64,000 nucleotides of DNA from Streptococcus constellatus subsp. constellatus. Its GTDB lineage: Bacteria; Bacillota; Bacilli; Lactobacillales; Streptococcaceae. Made by a program: the position numbers and the translations under genes. Shown piece by piece: positions 19,897-28,721 of the stretch (within the stretch, counting starts at the first letter, position 1; each line of letters begins with the position of its first letter). The notes under the pieces are model-generated. The model was not told the DNA's origin, made no database searches, and was given only the letters and a program-made list of their open reading frames with translations. The stretch lies in contig NZ_AP014647.1 in NCBI RefSeq assembly GCF_023167545.1, positions 1,054,001 through 1,118,000 on the forward strand. Direction: 5' to 3'.

Positions 19897-21249
19897 CTAC
19901 CCTTCTAATTCATCTTCTTCCCAATCATCATCTTTGACAGCTTCTTTATCATAAGGCAGGACAATAGTAAAGGTTGAGCCTTTGCCATACTCGCTCTTTG
20001 CCCAGATAAATCCGTGATGTTGCTTAATAATTTCCTTAGCAATAGCTAAACCTAATCCGGATCCACCTTGTGCACGACTTCTTGCTTTGTCTACACGATA
20101 GAAGCGGTCAAAAATTTTCGGTAAATCTTTTTTGGGAATTCCTAAGCCCTCATCTGATATAGACAAAATCATTTGGGTCTCGGTTGTTTTCATACCCACT
20201 GTGATCTTACCGCCGTCAGGAGAATATTTAATAGCATTATTGATGATATTATCAATAACCTGTGTCATCTTATCCGTATCAATTTCAACCCAGATGGAGT
20301 TAATGGGGTAATCACGAATGATTTCATATTTTTTATCATCATTCTGACTTCTGATTTTGTCAAAACGATTTAAAATAAACGTGATAAAAGCTGTAAAATT
20401 CGTCAGCTCAATATCCAAATGACTGGTAGCATTGTCAATACGTGACAAACTCAGCAAGTCTGAAACCATTCGCATCATCCGATTGGTTTCATCTAACGAA
20501 ACCTTAATAAAATCTGGTGCGACTGGTTCTGACAAGGCACCTTCATCTAATGCTTCCAGATAAGACTTGACACTGGTCAAGGGAGTACGCAATTCATGAC
20601 TAACATTGGAAACAAATAGTCTCCGCTCACGCTCCTCTTTCTCCTGCTCCGTTGTATCGTGCAGCACAGCAACCAGCCCTGAAATAAAGCCTGACTCTCG
20701 ACGAATCAAGGCAAATCGGACACGTAAACTTAAAAACTCTCCATTTTCATCCTGCGAATCAATGGTCAACACTGGAACTTTCGTAATCAAGTCTCGTAAA
20801 TCATATTCGTCTTCAACATCCAACAATTTTAAGATATTCATCTTTCGTGCTTCAGATTCTTTGACTCCCAATTGCTTGGTCGCCATATCATTAATCATAA
20901 TAATCTGCCCACGACGATTGGTCGCAAGAACGCCATCTGTCATATAGGACAAAATACTAGACAAGCGTTTGGTTTCTTGCTCTAAATTTTCATGCGTTAG
21001 GCGAATTACCTCAGATAAGTCATTGATACTATTTGTAATATCAGTAATTTCCGGACCACCTTGCATATCTAAAACTTCTGAATAATCTCCCGCGATTAAA
21101 TCCTTCACCTTTTGATTCAATCGGCGAATACGAATATTATCACGTCTGTTTTCCAAGGAGAGCAGCGTAATGACCAAAATAAATCCTAAAATAAGTAAGA
21201 CAAAAACAAAATCCCTTGATACAACAAATTGTCTAATATTATCAATCAT
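19897..21249 (-). CDS. vicK: Sensor histidine kinase VicK (WalK)
   Basis: The kinase of the essential VicRK (WalRK) system controlling cell-wall hydrolases. The 450-residue protein has the streptococcal form: a single N-terminal membrane helix (about 13-32) with almost no extracellular part, then HAMP (about 35-88), PAS (about 92-200), HisKA with the phosphoacceptor at His218 ([10 protein letters not shown]) and an HATPase domain ([28 protein letters not shown]). The start overlaps vicR by 8 bp. Sensing is presumably through the PAS domain. Confidence 0.97.
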   Translation of the reverse strand: MIDNIRQFVVSRDFVFVLLILGFILVITLLSLENRRDNIRIRRLNQKVKDLIAGDYSEVLDMQGGPEITDITNSINDLSEVIRLTHENLEQETKRLSSILSYMTDGVLATNRRGQIIMINDMATKQLGVKESEARKMNILKLLDVEDEYDLRDLITKVPVLTIDSQDENGEFLSLRVRFALIRRESGFISGLVAVLHDTTEQEKEERERRLFVSNVSHELRTPLTSVKSYLEALDEGALSEPVAPDFIKVSLDETNRMMRMVSDLLSLSRIDNATSHLDIELTNFTAFITFILNRFDKIRSQNDDKKYEIIRDYPINSIWVEIDTDKMTQVIDNIINNAIKYSPDGGKITVGMKTTETQMILSISDEGLGIPKKDLPKIFDRFYRVDKARSRAQGGSGLGLAIAKEIIKQHHGFIWAKSEYGKGSTFTIVLPYDKEAVKDDDWEEDELEG

Positions 21250-21943
21250 TGTTTCTCATATAATATCCAACACCGCGCCGTGTTAAAATATACTCTGGTC
21301 GGCTAGGAATATCCTCAATCTTCTCTCTCAAACGGCGAATTGTCACATCAACAGTCCGAACATCTCCAAAATAATCATATCCCCACACCGTTTCTAGTAG
21401 ATGTTCACGCGTCATTACTTGCCCGATATGCGTGGCCAAATGGTGTAGCAATTCAAACTCACGGTGTGTTAAATCCAATTCTTCACCATGCTTTTTCACG
21501 ACAAAAGCATCGGTCAAAATCTGCAAATCTCCAATCACAATTTCTGTCGGAGCAGCTTCTGCTTCTTGATTTTCAATTGTCAAATCTGTGCGACGCAAAA
21601 TAGCTTTGACACGCGCCTGTAACTCACGATTAGAAAACGGCTTTGTCATATAGTCATCTGCTCCGATTTCGAGACCAATGACTTTATCAAATTCACTGTC
21701 TTTGGCAGAAAGAACGATGATGGGAACATTGCTCGTTTTCCGAATCGTTCGCGCCACCTCTAAGCCGTCCAGTTCAGGCAACATCAAGTCCAAAATCAAA
21801 ATATCTGGACGTTCTGCTTCAAACATCTCTAATGCTTCACGACCATTGAAGGCTGTCACTACTTCATAACCTTCTTTTACCATGTTAAATTTTATAATAT
21901 CTGAGATTGGTTTCTCATCATCTACAACTAATATTTTTTTCAT
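21242..21943 (-). CDS. vicR: Response regulator VicR (WalR)
   Basis: An OmpR/PhoB-type DNA-binding regulator, usually essential in streptococci, controlling peptidoglycan hydrolases. The 233-residue protein has a receiver domain with the acidic pocket DDE at 8-10, the phosphorylation site Asp52 ([12 protein letters not shown]), the conserved Lys in TKPFSNREL, and a winged-helix domain ([26 protein letters not shown]). The start MKKILVVDD is chosen over an ATG three codons upstream, as in the family. A TATAAT box lies about 25 bp upstream. Confidence 0.97.
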   Translation of the reverse strand: MKKILVVDDEKPISDIIKFNMVKEGYEVVTAFNGREALEMFEAERPDILILDLMLPELDGLEVARTIRKTSNVPIIVLSAKDSEFDKVIGLEIGADDYMTKPFSNRELQARVKAILRRTDLTIENQEAEAAPTEIVIGDLQILTDAFVVKKHGEELDLTHREFELLHHLATHIGQVMTREHLLETVWGYDYFGDVRTVDVTIRRLREKIEDIPSRPEYILTRRGVGYYMRNND

Positions 21944-21968
21944 TTTATTCACCTTTTTCTATCTTTTC

Positions 21969-21974
21969 ATTATA
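21969..21974 (-). promoter_or_regulatory. -10 box of the vicRKX operon
   Basis: TATAAT on the minus strand, 25 bp upstream of the vicR ATG, followed by an AAAAAGGTGA ribosome-binding site. No strong -35 element was seen. Confidence 0.5.
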
Positions 21975-22100
21975 CCAAAATTTCCTTAAAATTTACCAAT
22001 TCAACCCATAAAACAGTATTTCTTTACTTTACAATTTTAGAACAAATATGTTAAAAATATAACACATTCTCTTCGATAGGGCGTTCTTTTGAATATCAAA

Positions 22101-22126
22101 AAAGGTCAAGACAAAAGTCTTAGACC
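22101..22126 (-). terminator. Terminator of the glycolipid glycosyltransferase operon
   Basis: GGTCTAAGAC-TTTT-GTCTTGACC followed by TTTTTT on the minus strand, with one bulged base. It lies in the roughly 300-bp gap between vicR and the 110-residue membrane protein; apart from this hairpin and the vicR promoter I see nothing else in that gap. Confidence 0.75.
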
Positions 22127-22243
22127 ATTCATTAAATTTTTATGAAAAGATTCCAAGACACGCTGCAATGATCTTAACTTTTCACTGCTACTGTAGTAAC
22201 TTCCTAAAGGAGCAAATGTCCAACTGCTTAGTGATCATTTATC

Positions 22244-22576
22244 TCACTTTCTCCAGCGAAATACTCCATAACCCAGCAGCGTCCCCACTAATAAACATAT
22301 AAAATAAGCCACATGATATAGTAAAATCCATTCACCAAAGGTCAAAATAGTCACAAAAAACATCAACGTCGCTAAAAGCACGAAACGACGAGAAAAACCG
22401 TACAAACCTGCATAAATAGCTGCCACAAAGAATGTTGCCAGTGGTGAATAAACAAGAAGATTATTCACCACCAAACTCTTTCGTAACAATTCGTCCATCG
22501 GTATCATCTGAACAATGCCATCAAATAATAAATAGAAAAAGAGTAATATAGCTAAGAAAGGAAGAGCACGCCGCAT
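22244..22576 (-). CDS. Small polytopic membrane protein of unknown function
   Basis: A 110-residue, strongly hydrophobic protein with four predicted membrane helices (about 5-20, 42-60, 65-82 and 86-104) and positively charged ends (MRR... and ...FRWRK). I do not recognise a family. It starts 27 bp after the glycolipid glucosyltransferase gene on the same strand, and a terminator follows its stop, so it is probably co-transcribed with the two glycosyltransferases and may act in membrane lipid or envelope biology; that is inference from position only. Confidence 0.65.
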   Translation of the reverse strand: MRRALPFLAILLFFYLLFDGIVQMIPMDELLRKSLVVNNLLVYSPLATFFVAAIYAGLYGFSRRFVLLATLMFFVTILTFGEWILLYHVAYFICLLVGTLLGYGVFRWRK

Positions 22577-22602
22577 TTTCTTACCTCACTGGTCTAGAAG
22601 TT

Positions 22603-23916
22603 TTATTTTAGGTATTTCTGTATATTTTTGATTTGTCGTTTTGAGGCTTTAAATATTCGCGCTGAACCGTTTACAGGAAGAGCAATTGCTTTTTGTGGCA
22701 AATGCATAACTGATTGTGCCAACCTCCTGCTGGCTGAAACTTCTGGATACAAGTCATTGTTGAAATCTTTTGAAATGGTCAAATCTAGATAAAATTCATA
22801 GACACGACGTCCAAAGTTTTCAGCAGAGATTTCGTATAATTTTGCAGCAAAATTCTTTTCATCTAAATCCGGTGTTGCAATAACAGCTTCCAAAATTGCT
22901 CCCGCCAAATCACGTTCTTCATAATAAAGCGTTCCAAACATTTTATTGTTGATAACATTGTCTAGATAAGGATTACCATGAGCAATAATCGGAGTGCCAC
23001 TGGCTAGACTTTCTAAATAAGTCAAACCCTGCGTCTCACTAGTTGAAGCTGAAATAAAGAAGTCCGCCGCTTTATAATACAAGGCTGTCTCACTGGGTGC
23101 AATCATACCTGTAAAAATAACTACATCTATAATGTTCAACCGTTTGGCTTGTGCTTTTAAGTCAGACAAATAAGGTCCATCTCCTGCCACTACCAATTTC
23201 ACATCTGGATTTTCTTCCAAAACAGCCGGCAGAGCAGCTAAAATTGCCTGAATATTCTTTTCATAAGAAACACGCGACAGACTGAGAAGCATGGTTTCAT
23301 CTTTAGCAATCCCTAATTTGTCTCGCAAATCTGCAATATTTTCAGAAGTAATTTCTGGACGTTCAAATTTAGCCAACTCAATTCCAGTTGGAATAACACG
23401 TTTTTCTACTTTTACTTTGTATTTCATGAGCAAGTCATAAACAATTTCGCTCGGACAAATCACACCATCCAAATCACTCATAAATCCGCGAACAATGTAT
23501 TTGACCATGCTAGGACGAATAACCATGCCTTTAGCAATATAGCGTACATAATCCTCATACTGTGTATGATAAGTATGAACAACTGGAATTCGCAACTCTT
23601 TCGCAATCCAAACACCTAATAGACCCAAAGAAAATTCAGTCTGAGTATGAATAATATCCAATTGATATTGACGTGCAATTTCTAAGGCTGTTGAAAAACC
23701 ACGATAGGCAATCCGACGATCTTTAAAAGCAAAAAATGGCACACTCGGAATTCGAATAATTTGCCAATCTTCATAGCGATTGACATCCTTATCTGTCGTT
23801 GTAAAGATAAAAACAGTATGTCCAAGCTTTTCTAATTCTGTTTTCAAAGTACGAATACTCGTTGCCACTCCAGAAACTTGAGGAAAATAGGTATCCGTAA
23901 AAAGACCAATTCGCAT
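22603..23916 (-). CDS. GT4 diacylglycerol glucosyltransferase (alMGS-like)
   Basis: A GT-B fold GT4 enzyme resembling the pneumococcal and Acholeplasma enzymes that make monoglucosyl-diacylglycerol, the first glycolipid of the membrane and precursor of the lipoteichoic acid anchor. The 437-residue protein shows the N-terminal MRIGLFTDTYFPQVSGVATS block, HTQTEFSLGLLG, the basic membrane-binding segment around RPSMVKYIVRGF, and the EX7E-type donor site (SETQGLTYLESLASGTP). The start is placed at MRIGLF; upstream in-frame ATGs lie inside cpoA. It follows cpoA by 1 bp. Confidence 0.85.
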   Translation of the reverse strand: MRIGLFTDTYFPQVSGVATSIRTLKTELEKLGHTVFIFTTTDKDVNRYEDWQIIRIPSVPFFAFKDRRIAYRGFSTALEIARQYQLDIIHTQTEFSLGLLGVWIAKELRIPVVHTYHTQYEDYVRYIAKGMVIRPSMVKYIVRGFMSDLDGVICPSEIVYDLLMKYKVKVEKRVIPTGIELAKFERPEITSENIADLRDKLGIAKDETMLLSLSRVSYEKNIQAILAALPAVLEENPDVKLVVAGDGPYLSDLKAQAKRLNIIDVVIFTGMIAPSETALYYKAADFFISASTSETQGLTYLESLASGTPIIAHGNPYLDNVINNKMFGTLYYEERDLAGAILEAVIATPDLDEKNFAAKLYEISAENFGRRVYEFYLDLTISKDFNNDLYPEVSASRRLAQSVMHLPQKAIALPVNGSARIFKASKRQIKNIQKYLK

Positions 23917-23917
23917 G

Positions 23918-24916
23918 CTACATCTCCAATACTTCTTGATAAGCATCCACAAGTTTATAAGCCACATCATCAATTGAACGACTCTGCGCCACCTTATAGC
24001 CAGCTTCTCGCTTATCTACTTTACCATCCAAAATCTTTTGGATAGAGTCTACAAATTCATCTACATTATGCCCCAATTCAGCTGATTGCTCATCAATCCA
24101 GCCCTCATATACGGGAATATCTCGCAAAACCACGTGTTGATGACTAGCCAACGCTTCCAACACAACGATTCCTTCCGTCTCTTCATAGCTAGGGAAAAAG
24201 AAGAGACTACTGCCGCTCATAGCTCCTTCAAAAACAGCCCCCTTGAAATAACCTGGAAATTCAACATTTTTAGGATGATTAAACAGTACAAGATTTCTGA
24301 TTTTCCGTGGAATAATCCACTTATTAATGCTTCCCAGCCAAATAAAGCGAACATCTGGCATTCTGCGTGCTACTTCTACAAAGTCTTCTATCCCTTTGCG
24401 TCTGAAATAAAGCCCTGCACAGACAACTACCTTACCACCTTCTTGAATATTAAAATGCTTTCTAAATACCATCTCTTTATGAGGATCTTTTTTATATTTA
24501 TTGAGATCAATCCCATTAGAAACAGCCACAATTGGTGTTGTCACGCCATAAGCCTGGATTAACTTTTTGGAATACTCCGACGGTGTAATGATAAAATCTG
24601 CCATTTGATACATATGTGCTAGATACTTACCAAAAGCAGAAGCAAAAAGATTCGACCCAATAAATGAATTGCGAAAATCCTCCTTAGTCGAATGCCCATG
24701 CATAATCACTTTTTTTCCTTGCTTTTTAGCTTTATGCAAAAGTCGCAAACTCCTAGGTCCATAGGTATTGATATGCACCACATCATAATCTCCCGAAGGG
24801 TCTGTCGTGTAGGGAATCCCAGCTAAGTCTAGAGCTTTCATCTGATGTTGCAAAGCTCGACCAATACCCGACTTTTCCAAAACGGCCTTGCCTTCTAAAT
24901 AAAGTAATACTTTCAT
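23918..24916 (-). CDS. cpoA: GT4 glycolipid glycosyltransferase CpoA
   Basis: A GT4 enzyme matching CpoA, which in pneumococcus adds galactose to glucosyl-diacylglycerol and affects beta-lactam susceptibility and membrane lipid balance. The 332-residue protein has the N-terminal MKVLLYLEGKAVLEKSGIGR block, MHGHSTKEDFRNSF, SNGIDLNKY and an EX7E motif (EETEGIVVLEAL). The ATG start is preferred over an upstream TTG. The -10 box lies only 7 bp before this ATG, so the transcript may be leaderless. The next glycosyltransferase begins 1 bp after its stop. Confidence 0.85.
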   Translation of the reverse strand: MKVLLYLEGKAVLEKSGIGRALQHQMKALDLAGIPYTTDPSGDYDVVHINTYGPRSLRLLHKAKKQGKKVIMHGHSTKEDFRNSFIGSNLFASAFGKYLAHMYQMADFIITPSEYSKKLIQAYGVTTPIVAVSNGIDLNKYKKDPHKEMVFRKHFNIQEGGKVVVCAGLYFRRKGIEDFVEVARRMPDVRFIWLGSINKWIIPRKIRNLVLFNHPKNVEFPGYFKGAVFEGAMSGSSLFFFPSYEETEGIVVLEALASHQHVVLRDIPVYEGWIDEQSAELGHNVDEFVDSIQKILDGKVDKREAGYKVAQSRSIDDVAYKLVDAYQEVLEM

Positions 24917-24923
24917 GTCTTCT

Positions 24924-24929
24924 ATTATA
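24924..24929 (-). promoter_or_regulatory. -10 box just upstream of cpoA
   Basis: A perfect TATAAT on the minus strand ends 7 bp before the cpoA ATG. If used, transcription would start at or next to the start codon. The -35 region (TTTAAT at 17 bp) is poor. Confidence 0.4.
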
Positions 24930-24971
24930 CCCAAAAGATAGAAAAAATTAAACCAAGAAGGTCAATGCATT

Positions 24972-25002
24972 ATAAAAGCAAAAGAAAAAGACCTTGCGGT
25001 CT
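24972..25002 (-). terminator. Terminator of ccpA
   Basis: On the minus strand AGACC-GCAA-GGTCT is followed by TTTTTCTTTTGCTTTT, just after the ccpA stop. It separates ccpA from cpoA. Confidence 0.85.
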
Positions 25003-25007
25003 CTCCC

Positions 25008-26012
25008 TTACTTCCTTGTTGAACGGCGCTCAATAAGACCATGAGCTAACACCACTTCACGTTCTTCCAACTCTTCCTTGTGCATAATCTTAGTCAACAT
25101 GCGCATACTAATCGCACCAAGATCGTACAAAGGTTGTCCAATTGTCGTCAAATTCGGACGAGTAAAACGTGCTACCTGCGAATCATCACTAGTAATGATT
25201 TCAAAATCTTCTGGTATATTTACATCTTTGTCTGATAAGCCATTTAACAATCCAGCTGCCAGTTCATCGCCAGTCACAAAGGCCGCTGTCGCTTTAGAAG
25301 CAATGACACGCTCTGCCAATTGATAGCCATCCTCATAGCTGTATTTAGACTCAAAGACAAGCCCTTCACTATAAGAAAGTTTTGCTTTTTTCAACGCTTC
25401 TTTGTAACCAATCAAACGAATCTTACCATTTATATCATCTACCAAAGGTCCACTCACAAAAGCAATTTTTTTATTGTTTTTAGTGAGGCGCTCTACTGCA
25501 TCCATAGTTGCTTGTTTGTAATCAATATTAACACTTGGCAATTGATGTTCCACGTCAACCGTTCCTGCAAGTACAACCGGCGTCCTTGAACGAGAAAACT
25601 CAGAACGAATCTTTTCTGTTAGATGATATCCCATAAAGATAATGCCGTCCACTTGTTTTGAGAACAAGGTATTGACAACAGAAACTTCCTTGTCATCATC
25701 CTCATCACTATTTGCCAAAACAATATTATACTTATACATCTCTGCGATGTCATCAATTCCTTTCGCAAGCGTTGCAAAATAACTGCTTGTAATGTTTGGA
25801 ATGACAACTCCTACTGTTGTCGTTTTCTTACTGGCAAGTCCACGAGCAACTGCATTTGGTCGATAGTCAAGGCGATCAATGACTTCCAAGACTTTTTTTC
25901 TTGTATTTTCCTTTACATTTTTATTGCCGTTTACTACACGGCTAACGGTCGCCATTGAAACTCCCGCTTCACGGGCGACATCATAAATCGTTACAGTATC
26001 GTCTGTGTTCAT
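25008..26012 (-). CDS. ccpA: Catabolite control protein A
   Basis: A LacI-family repressor/activator that binds cre sites with P-Ser-HPr as co-repressor. The 334-residue protein has the LacI helix-turn-helix (TIYDVAREAGVSMATVSRVV) and hinge helix (YRPNAVARGLASKK) followed by a periplasmic-binding-like domain. It is divergent from pepQ, as in most streptococci and lactococci. A near-consensus cre site lies 67 bp upstream, suggesting autoregulation and shared control with pepQ. hprK in this window makes its co-repressor. Confidence 0.97.
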   Translation of the reverse strand: MNTDDTVTIYDVAREAGVSMATVSRVVNGNKNVKENTRKKVLEVIDRLDYRPNAVARGLASKKTTTVGVVIPNITSSYFATLAKGIDDIAEMYKYNIVLANSDEDDDKEVSVVNTLFSKQVDGIIFMGYHLTEKIRSEFSRSRTPVVLAGTVDVEHQLPSVNIDYKQATMDAVERLTKNNKKIAFVSGPLVDDINGKIRLIGYKEALKKAKLSYSEGLVFESKYSYEDGYQLAERVIASKATAAFVTGDELAAGLLNGLSDKDVNIPEDFEIITSDDSQVARFTRPNLTTIGQPLYDLGAISMRMLTKIMHKEELEEREVVLAHGLIERRSTRK

Positions 26013-26078
26013 AAATTATCCTTTCTATTATTGAAAATATCGTTTTCACATTCCTACCAAAATCATTTTATCACTTAT

Positions 26079-26092
26079 TGGAAACACTTTCA
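26079..26092. promoter_or_regulatory. cre site between ccpA and pepQ
   Basis: TGGAAACACTTTCA matches the cre pattern TGNAANCGNTTNCA at every fixed position except one (CA in place of the central CG). It sits in the divergent ccpA-pepQ intergenic region, where CcpA autoregulation is known in related bacteria. Confidence 0.65.
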
Positions 26093-26232
26093 AGCATTTT
26101 GATAACTTTTTGAAAAATCTTGTTCTTTCGGTAACTTTTTAGCAATTTTATCCATTATTTTACAAGAAAAATTTACTTAATTGATAAAATCTCTGAAGTA
26201 TTAAAAAAGTTATCATTCTACCCTTGCTTTTT

Positions 26233-26257
26233 GCTCTATTTTTTGCAAAAATAGAGC
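26233..26257 (+). other. Perfect hairpin in the pepQ leader
   Basis: An 11-bp perfect inverted repeat (GCTCTATTTTT / AAAAATAGAGC) with a 3-base loop lies about 10 bp before the AGAAGGT ribosome-binding site of pepQ. It has no following T-run on either strand, so it is not a typical terminator. It may stabilise the mRNA, hinder transcription or mark an operator. Confidence 0.6.
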
Positions 26258-26276
26258 ATAGAAAGAAGGTAATAGA

Positions 26277-27359
26277 ATGACAAAAATAAATCAAATTATT
26301 TCTTATCTGGAAACAGAAAAAGCAGACGTTGCTGTCGTTTCTGATCCTGTCACGATCAATTATTTAACAGGATTTTATAGCGACCCTCATGAACGCCAAA
26401 TGTTTCTTTTTATTTTCACAAATCATGAACCGCTGCTCTTTGTTCCTGCTCTTGAGGTAGAACGAGCTAGTGCGATTGTTAATTTTAAGGTTGTCGGTTA
26501 TGTTGACTCGGAGAACCCTTGGAAAAAAATCAAAGCAGCCTTGCCAGCGGGCAGTTTCCGAAACATTGCTGTTGAATTTGATAACTTGATTTTGACCAAA
26601 TACAATGGATTACACACCGTTTTCGAACAAGCTGAATTTACCAATTTAACGCCTTACATCAATCGTATGCGCCTCATCAAATCAGCAGATGAAATCAAGA
26701 AAATGTTTGTCGCAGGAGAATACGCGGATAAAGCTGTCAGCATTGGTTTTGATACTATTTCTCTCGATAAGACAGAAACAGATATCATTGCTCAAATTGA
26801 TTTCGGTATCAAACAACTTGGCTATGAGATGAGTTTTGAAACGATGGTTTTGACAGGCAATAATGCTGCTAATCCGCATGGCATTCCAGGTGCTAACAAA
26901 GTAGAAAACAATGCACTTCTTCTGTTTGACTTGGGTTGTATGGTCAACGGTTATGCCAGCGATATGACACGGACAGTTGCTGTTGGGAAACCAGATCAAT
27001 TTAAAAAGGAGATTTACAATCTAACACTTGAAGCTCAACGGGCTGCTCTAGACTTTATCAAACCAGGTGTAACCGCTCATGAAGTCGATCGTGCTGCTCG
27101 CACGGTCATTGAAAAAGCCGGTTATGGAGAATATTTCAATCATCGTTTGGGGCATGGTATTGGTATGAGTGTTCACGAATTTCCATCTATTATGGAAGGT
27201 AACGACATGGTTATCGAAGAAGGCATGTGCTTCTCTGTCGAACCAGGAATTTACATTCCAGAAAAAGTCGGTGTCCGTATCGAAGACTGTGGTCATGTCA
27301 CAAAAAATGGCTTTGAAGTCTTTACAAGCACAAGCAAAGATTTACTCTATTTTGATTAA
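26277..27359 (+). CDS. pepQ: Xaa-Pro dipeptidase PepQ
   Basis: A cytoplasmic M24-family metallopeptidase cleaving Xaa-Pro dipeptides. The 360-residue protein has an N-terminal creatinase-like domain (VVSDPVTINYLTGFYSDP) and the pita-bread catalytic domain. Metal ligands are visible in LLFDLGCMVNGYASDMTRT (two Asp), LGHGIGMSVHEFP (His), CFSVEPGIYIP (Glu) and VRIEDCGHV (Glu). It is divergent from ccpA across an intergenic region with a cre site. A dead IS3-type fragment follows. Confidence 0.96.
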   Translation: MTKINQIISYLETEKADVAVVSDPVTINYLTGFYSDPHERQMFLFIFTNHEPLLFVPALEVERASAIVNFKVVGYVDSENPWKKIKAALPAGSFRNIAVEFDNLILTKYNGLHTVFEQAEFTNLTPYINRMRLIKSADEIKKMFVAGEYADKAVSIGFDTISLDKTETDIIAQIDFGIKQLGYEMSFETMVLTGNNAANPHGIPGANKVENNALLLFDLGCMVNGYASDMTRTVAVGKPDQFKKEIYNLTLEAQRAALDFIKPGVTAHEVDRAARTVIEKAGYGEYFNHRLGHGIGMSVHEFPSIMEGNDMVIEEGMCFSVEPGIYIPEKVGVRIEDCGHVTKNGFEVFTSTSKDLLYFD

Positions 27360-27421
27360 ATGCTAAAATTAGGCTTGGTATAATAAAGTAACTACAAATT
27401 AAGTGGAAACTCAGAAATATT

Positions 27422-27700
27422 TTACCACGAAAAATGTTCAATAAAGCTTGCAATCTAACGGTTATTGACCTTATCTTAGAAGAAGTTTGACCTGTACAAA
27501 CACCCTTGGGTGTTCATCCGACCAGCTTATATCGTTAAGCTCAAGAATATAAGAAATATAGAGAAAGTGCGTTCCCAAATTATGGGAGCGCACTTTGTTC
27601 TGCTCAATATGAAATTAAATAACTTGAAAACTCAAAAAATAAAGATGTACTATTCTAGTAGAATGCTTCCAGTTTAATGAAAAAGTGTCAGTCTGATATG
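27422..27700 (+). pseudogene. Remnant of an IS3-family orfA (helix-turn-helix transposase subunit)
   Basis: One plus-strand frame from 27434 keeps recognisable IS3/IS150-type OrfA sequence (LGVHPTSLYR, AQEYKKYRESAFP, GSALCSAQYEIK) but is broken by at least five stop codons, one of which replaces the Trp expected after HPTSLYR. No orfB or inverted repeats are seen nearby. The surrounding gap from pepQ (27360) to the methyltransferase (27881) holds nothing else I can identify. Confidence 0.7.
27564..27596 (+). other. Strong hairpin inside the IS3 orfA remnant
   Basis: A 13-bp inverted repeat with one G-T pair (AAAGTGCGTTCCC / GGGAGCGCACTTT, 7-base loop) falls within the codons for ESAFPNYGSAL of the decayed transposase. 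No T-run follows beyond GTTC, so its use as a terminator for pepQ is uncertain; it may be only an accident of the coding sequence. Confidence 0.5.
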
Positions 27701-27881
27701 CGTCGAAAAAATCTTGTGACAATACCTTCATAAACCCATAAATCCTTTATATATTGATACTTATTATAATATAAACAACTGATAGGGGCAGTAACTACTG
27801 TAAAATCCGAGAATATTTTTCATACTGAACTTATAAAGTAAAAGAAAATCAAAGTCTACAAAAAAAGATTTTTGTTCAATT

Positions 27882-28463
27882 CTATATTTTTTGTGCTAGT
27901 GTCAAGAAAAGCTCCACATAATTTCCTAAAAAGAGTTTATCTGCACTATAAATAATCTGAGATTGGACTGATGAGAAACCGCTTTGAGACAGTTTTCCTT
28001 CCAAATCAGCAAGATGAAAACCATGATGATTTGTATCTGTTTTGACAAAATCAGCAATAAAAAGTTGTCCGTCATCAGCAAGATGATTTCTAAACACATT
28101 CAACGTTTCTTCAATATTTGACATATGATGAAGAACACGACTGACTAAAATGATGTCAAACAATTGATTTAATGGAGTTGACAGTAAATCCTGCTGCAAT
28201 AAATGAACGTTATTAATGGCTTGCTTCTTTACTTTTAGATGAGCCTGCTCAAGCATTTTGTCAGAAATATCAACAAGCATGACTGACTTGGATTGAGTTG
28301 CCAATGGCAGGCTCACCAATCCGGTACCACCGCCAAAATCTAAAATATGCTTGTCAGAAAAATCTACAACTTGCTTTTCCAACTCTTGACGAATGAGATC
28401 GGCAATAAATCTATTTTGGGGAGAATCAAATGATTCTGCTTTACGATTAAAATTATGTTCCAT
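27882..28463 (-). CDS. Class I SAM-dependent methyltransferase
   Basis: A 193-residue methyltransferase of the class I fold. Motif I is ILDFGGGTGLVSLPLA at about residue 40, followed by VMLVDISDKML (acidic residue binding the SAM ribose), and a motif IV-like region DIILVSRVLHHMSNIEETL. It resembles Methyltransf_11/25 small-molecule enzymes; the substrate cannot be predicted. It stands alone between a dead IS fragment and the galE terminator. Confidence 0.85.
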   Translation of the reverse strand: MEHNFNRKAESFDSPQNRFIADLIRQELEKQVVDFSDKHILDFGGGTGLVSLPLATQSKSVMLVDISDKMLEQAHLKVKKQAINNVHLLQQDLLSTPLNQLFDIILVSRVLHHMSNIEETLNVFRNHLADDGQLFIADFVKTDTNHHGFHLADLEGKLSQSGFSSVQSQIIYSADKLFLGNYVELFLTLAQKI

Positions 28464-28663
28464 ACTTTTAGTTTAACAGAAAGTAAGTCATTCTTCCAGA
28501 AAAATGCTTAACTGGTTTTCTAATTTCTTAGTAAATTCATTTTGAAATTACTATCAGCTTATCATTCATACAAGCTTCCTAAAAAAATAGCAAGCTCTTT
28601 CCCAAATCTCAAAGCAATAGGTTGAGCAATCAACTACTATGCGTCAGGCTTATTTCTATTAAA

Positions 28664-28699
28664 AAGCGAGGTTGAGAAACTATTATCCCAACCTCGCTT
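28664..28699 (-). terminator. Terminator of galE
   Basis: An 11-bp inverted repeat (AAGCGAGGTTG / CAACCTCGCTT) is followed on the minus strand by TTTTT, 23 bp after the galE stop. The rest of the 28464-28721 gap shows no gene. Confidence 0.88.
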
Positions 28700-28721
28700 A
28701 CTAGTTGAAATATCCTTTTAT

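Noticed and set aside
24086..24562. Plus-strand ORF of 158 codons opposite cpoA
   Set aside because: Long but antisense to a well-supported glycosyltransferase; composition looks like a reverse-frame artefact and no start signal is present.
26032..26048. Second cre site (TGAAAATATCGTTTTCA) near ccpA
   Set aside because: It is an inverted repeat, but the two half-sites are 3 bp too far apart for the cre pattern; the site at 26079 fits much better.
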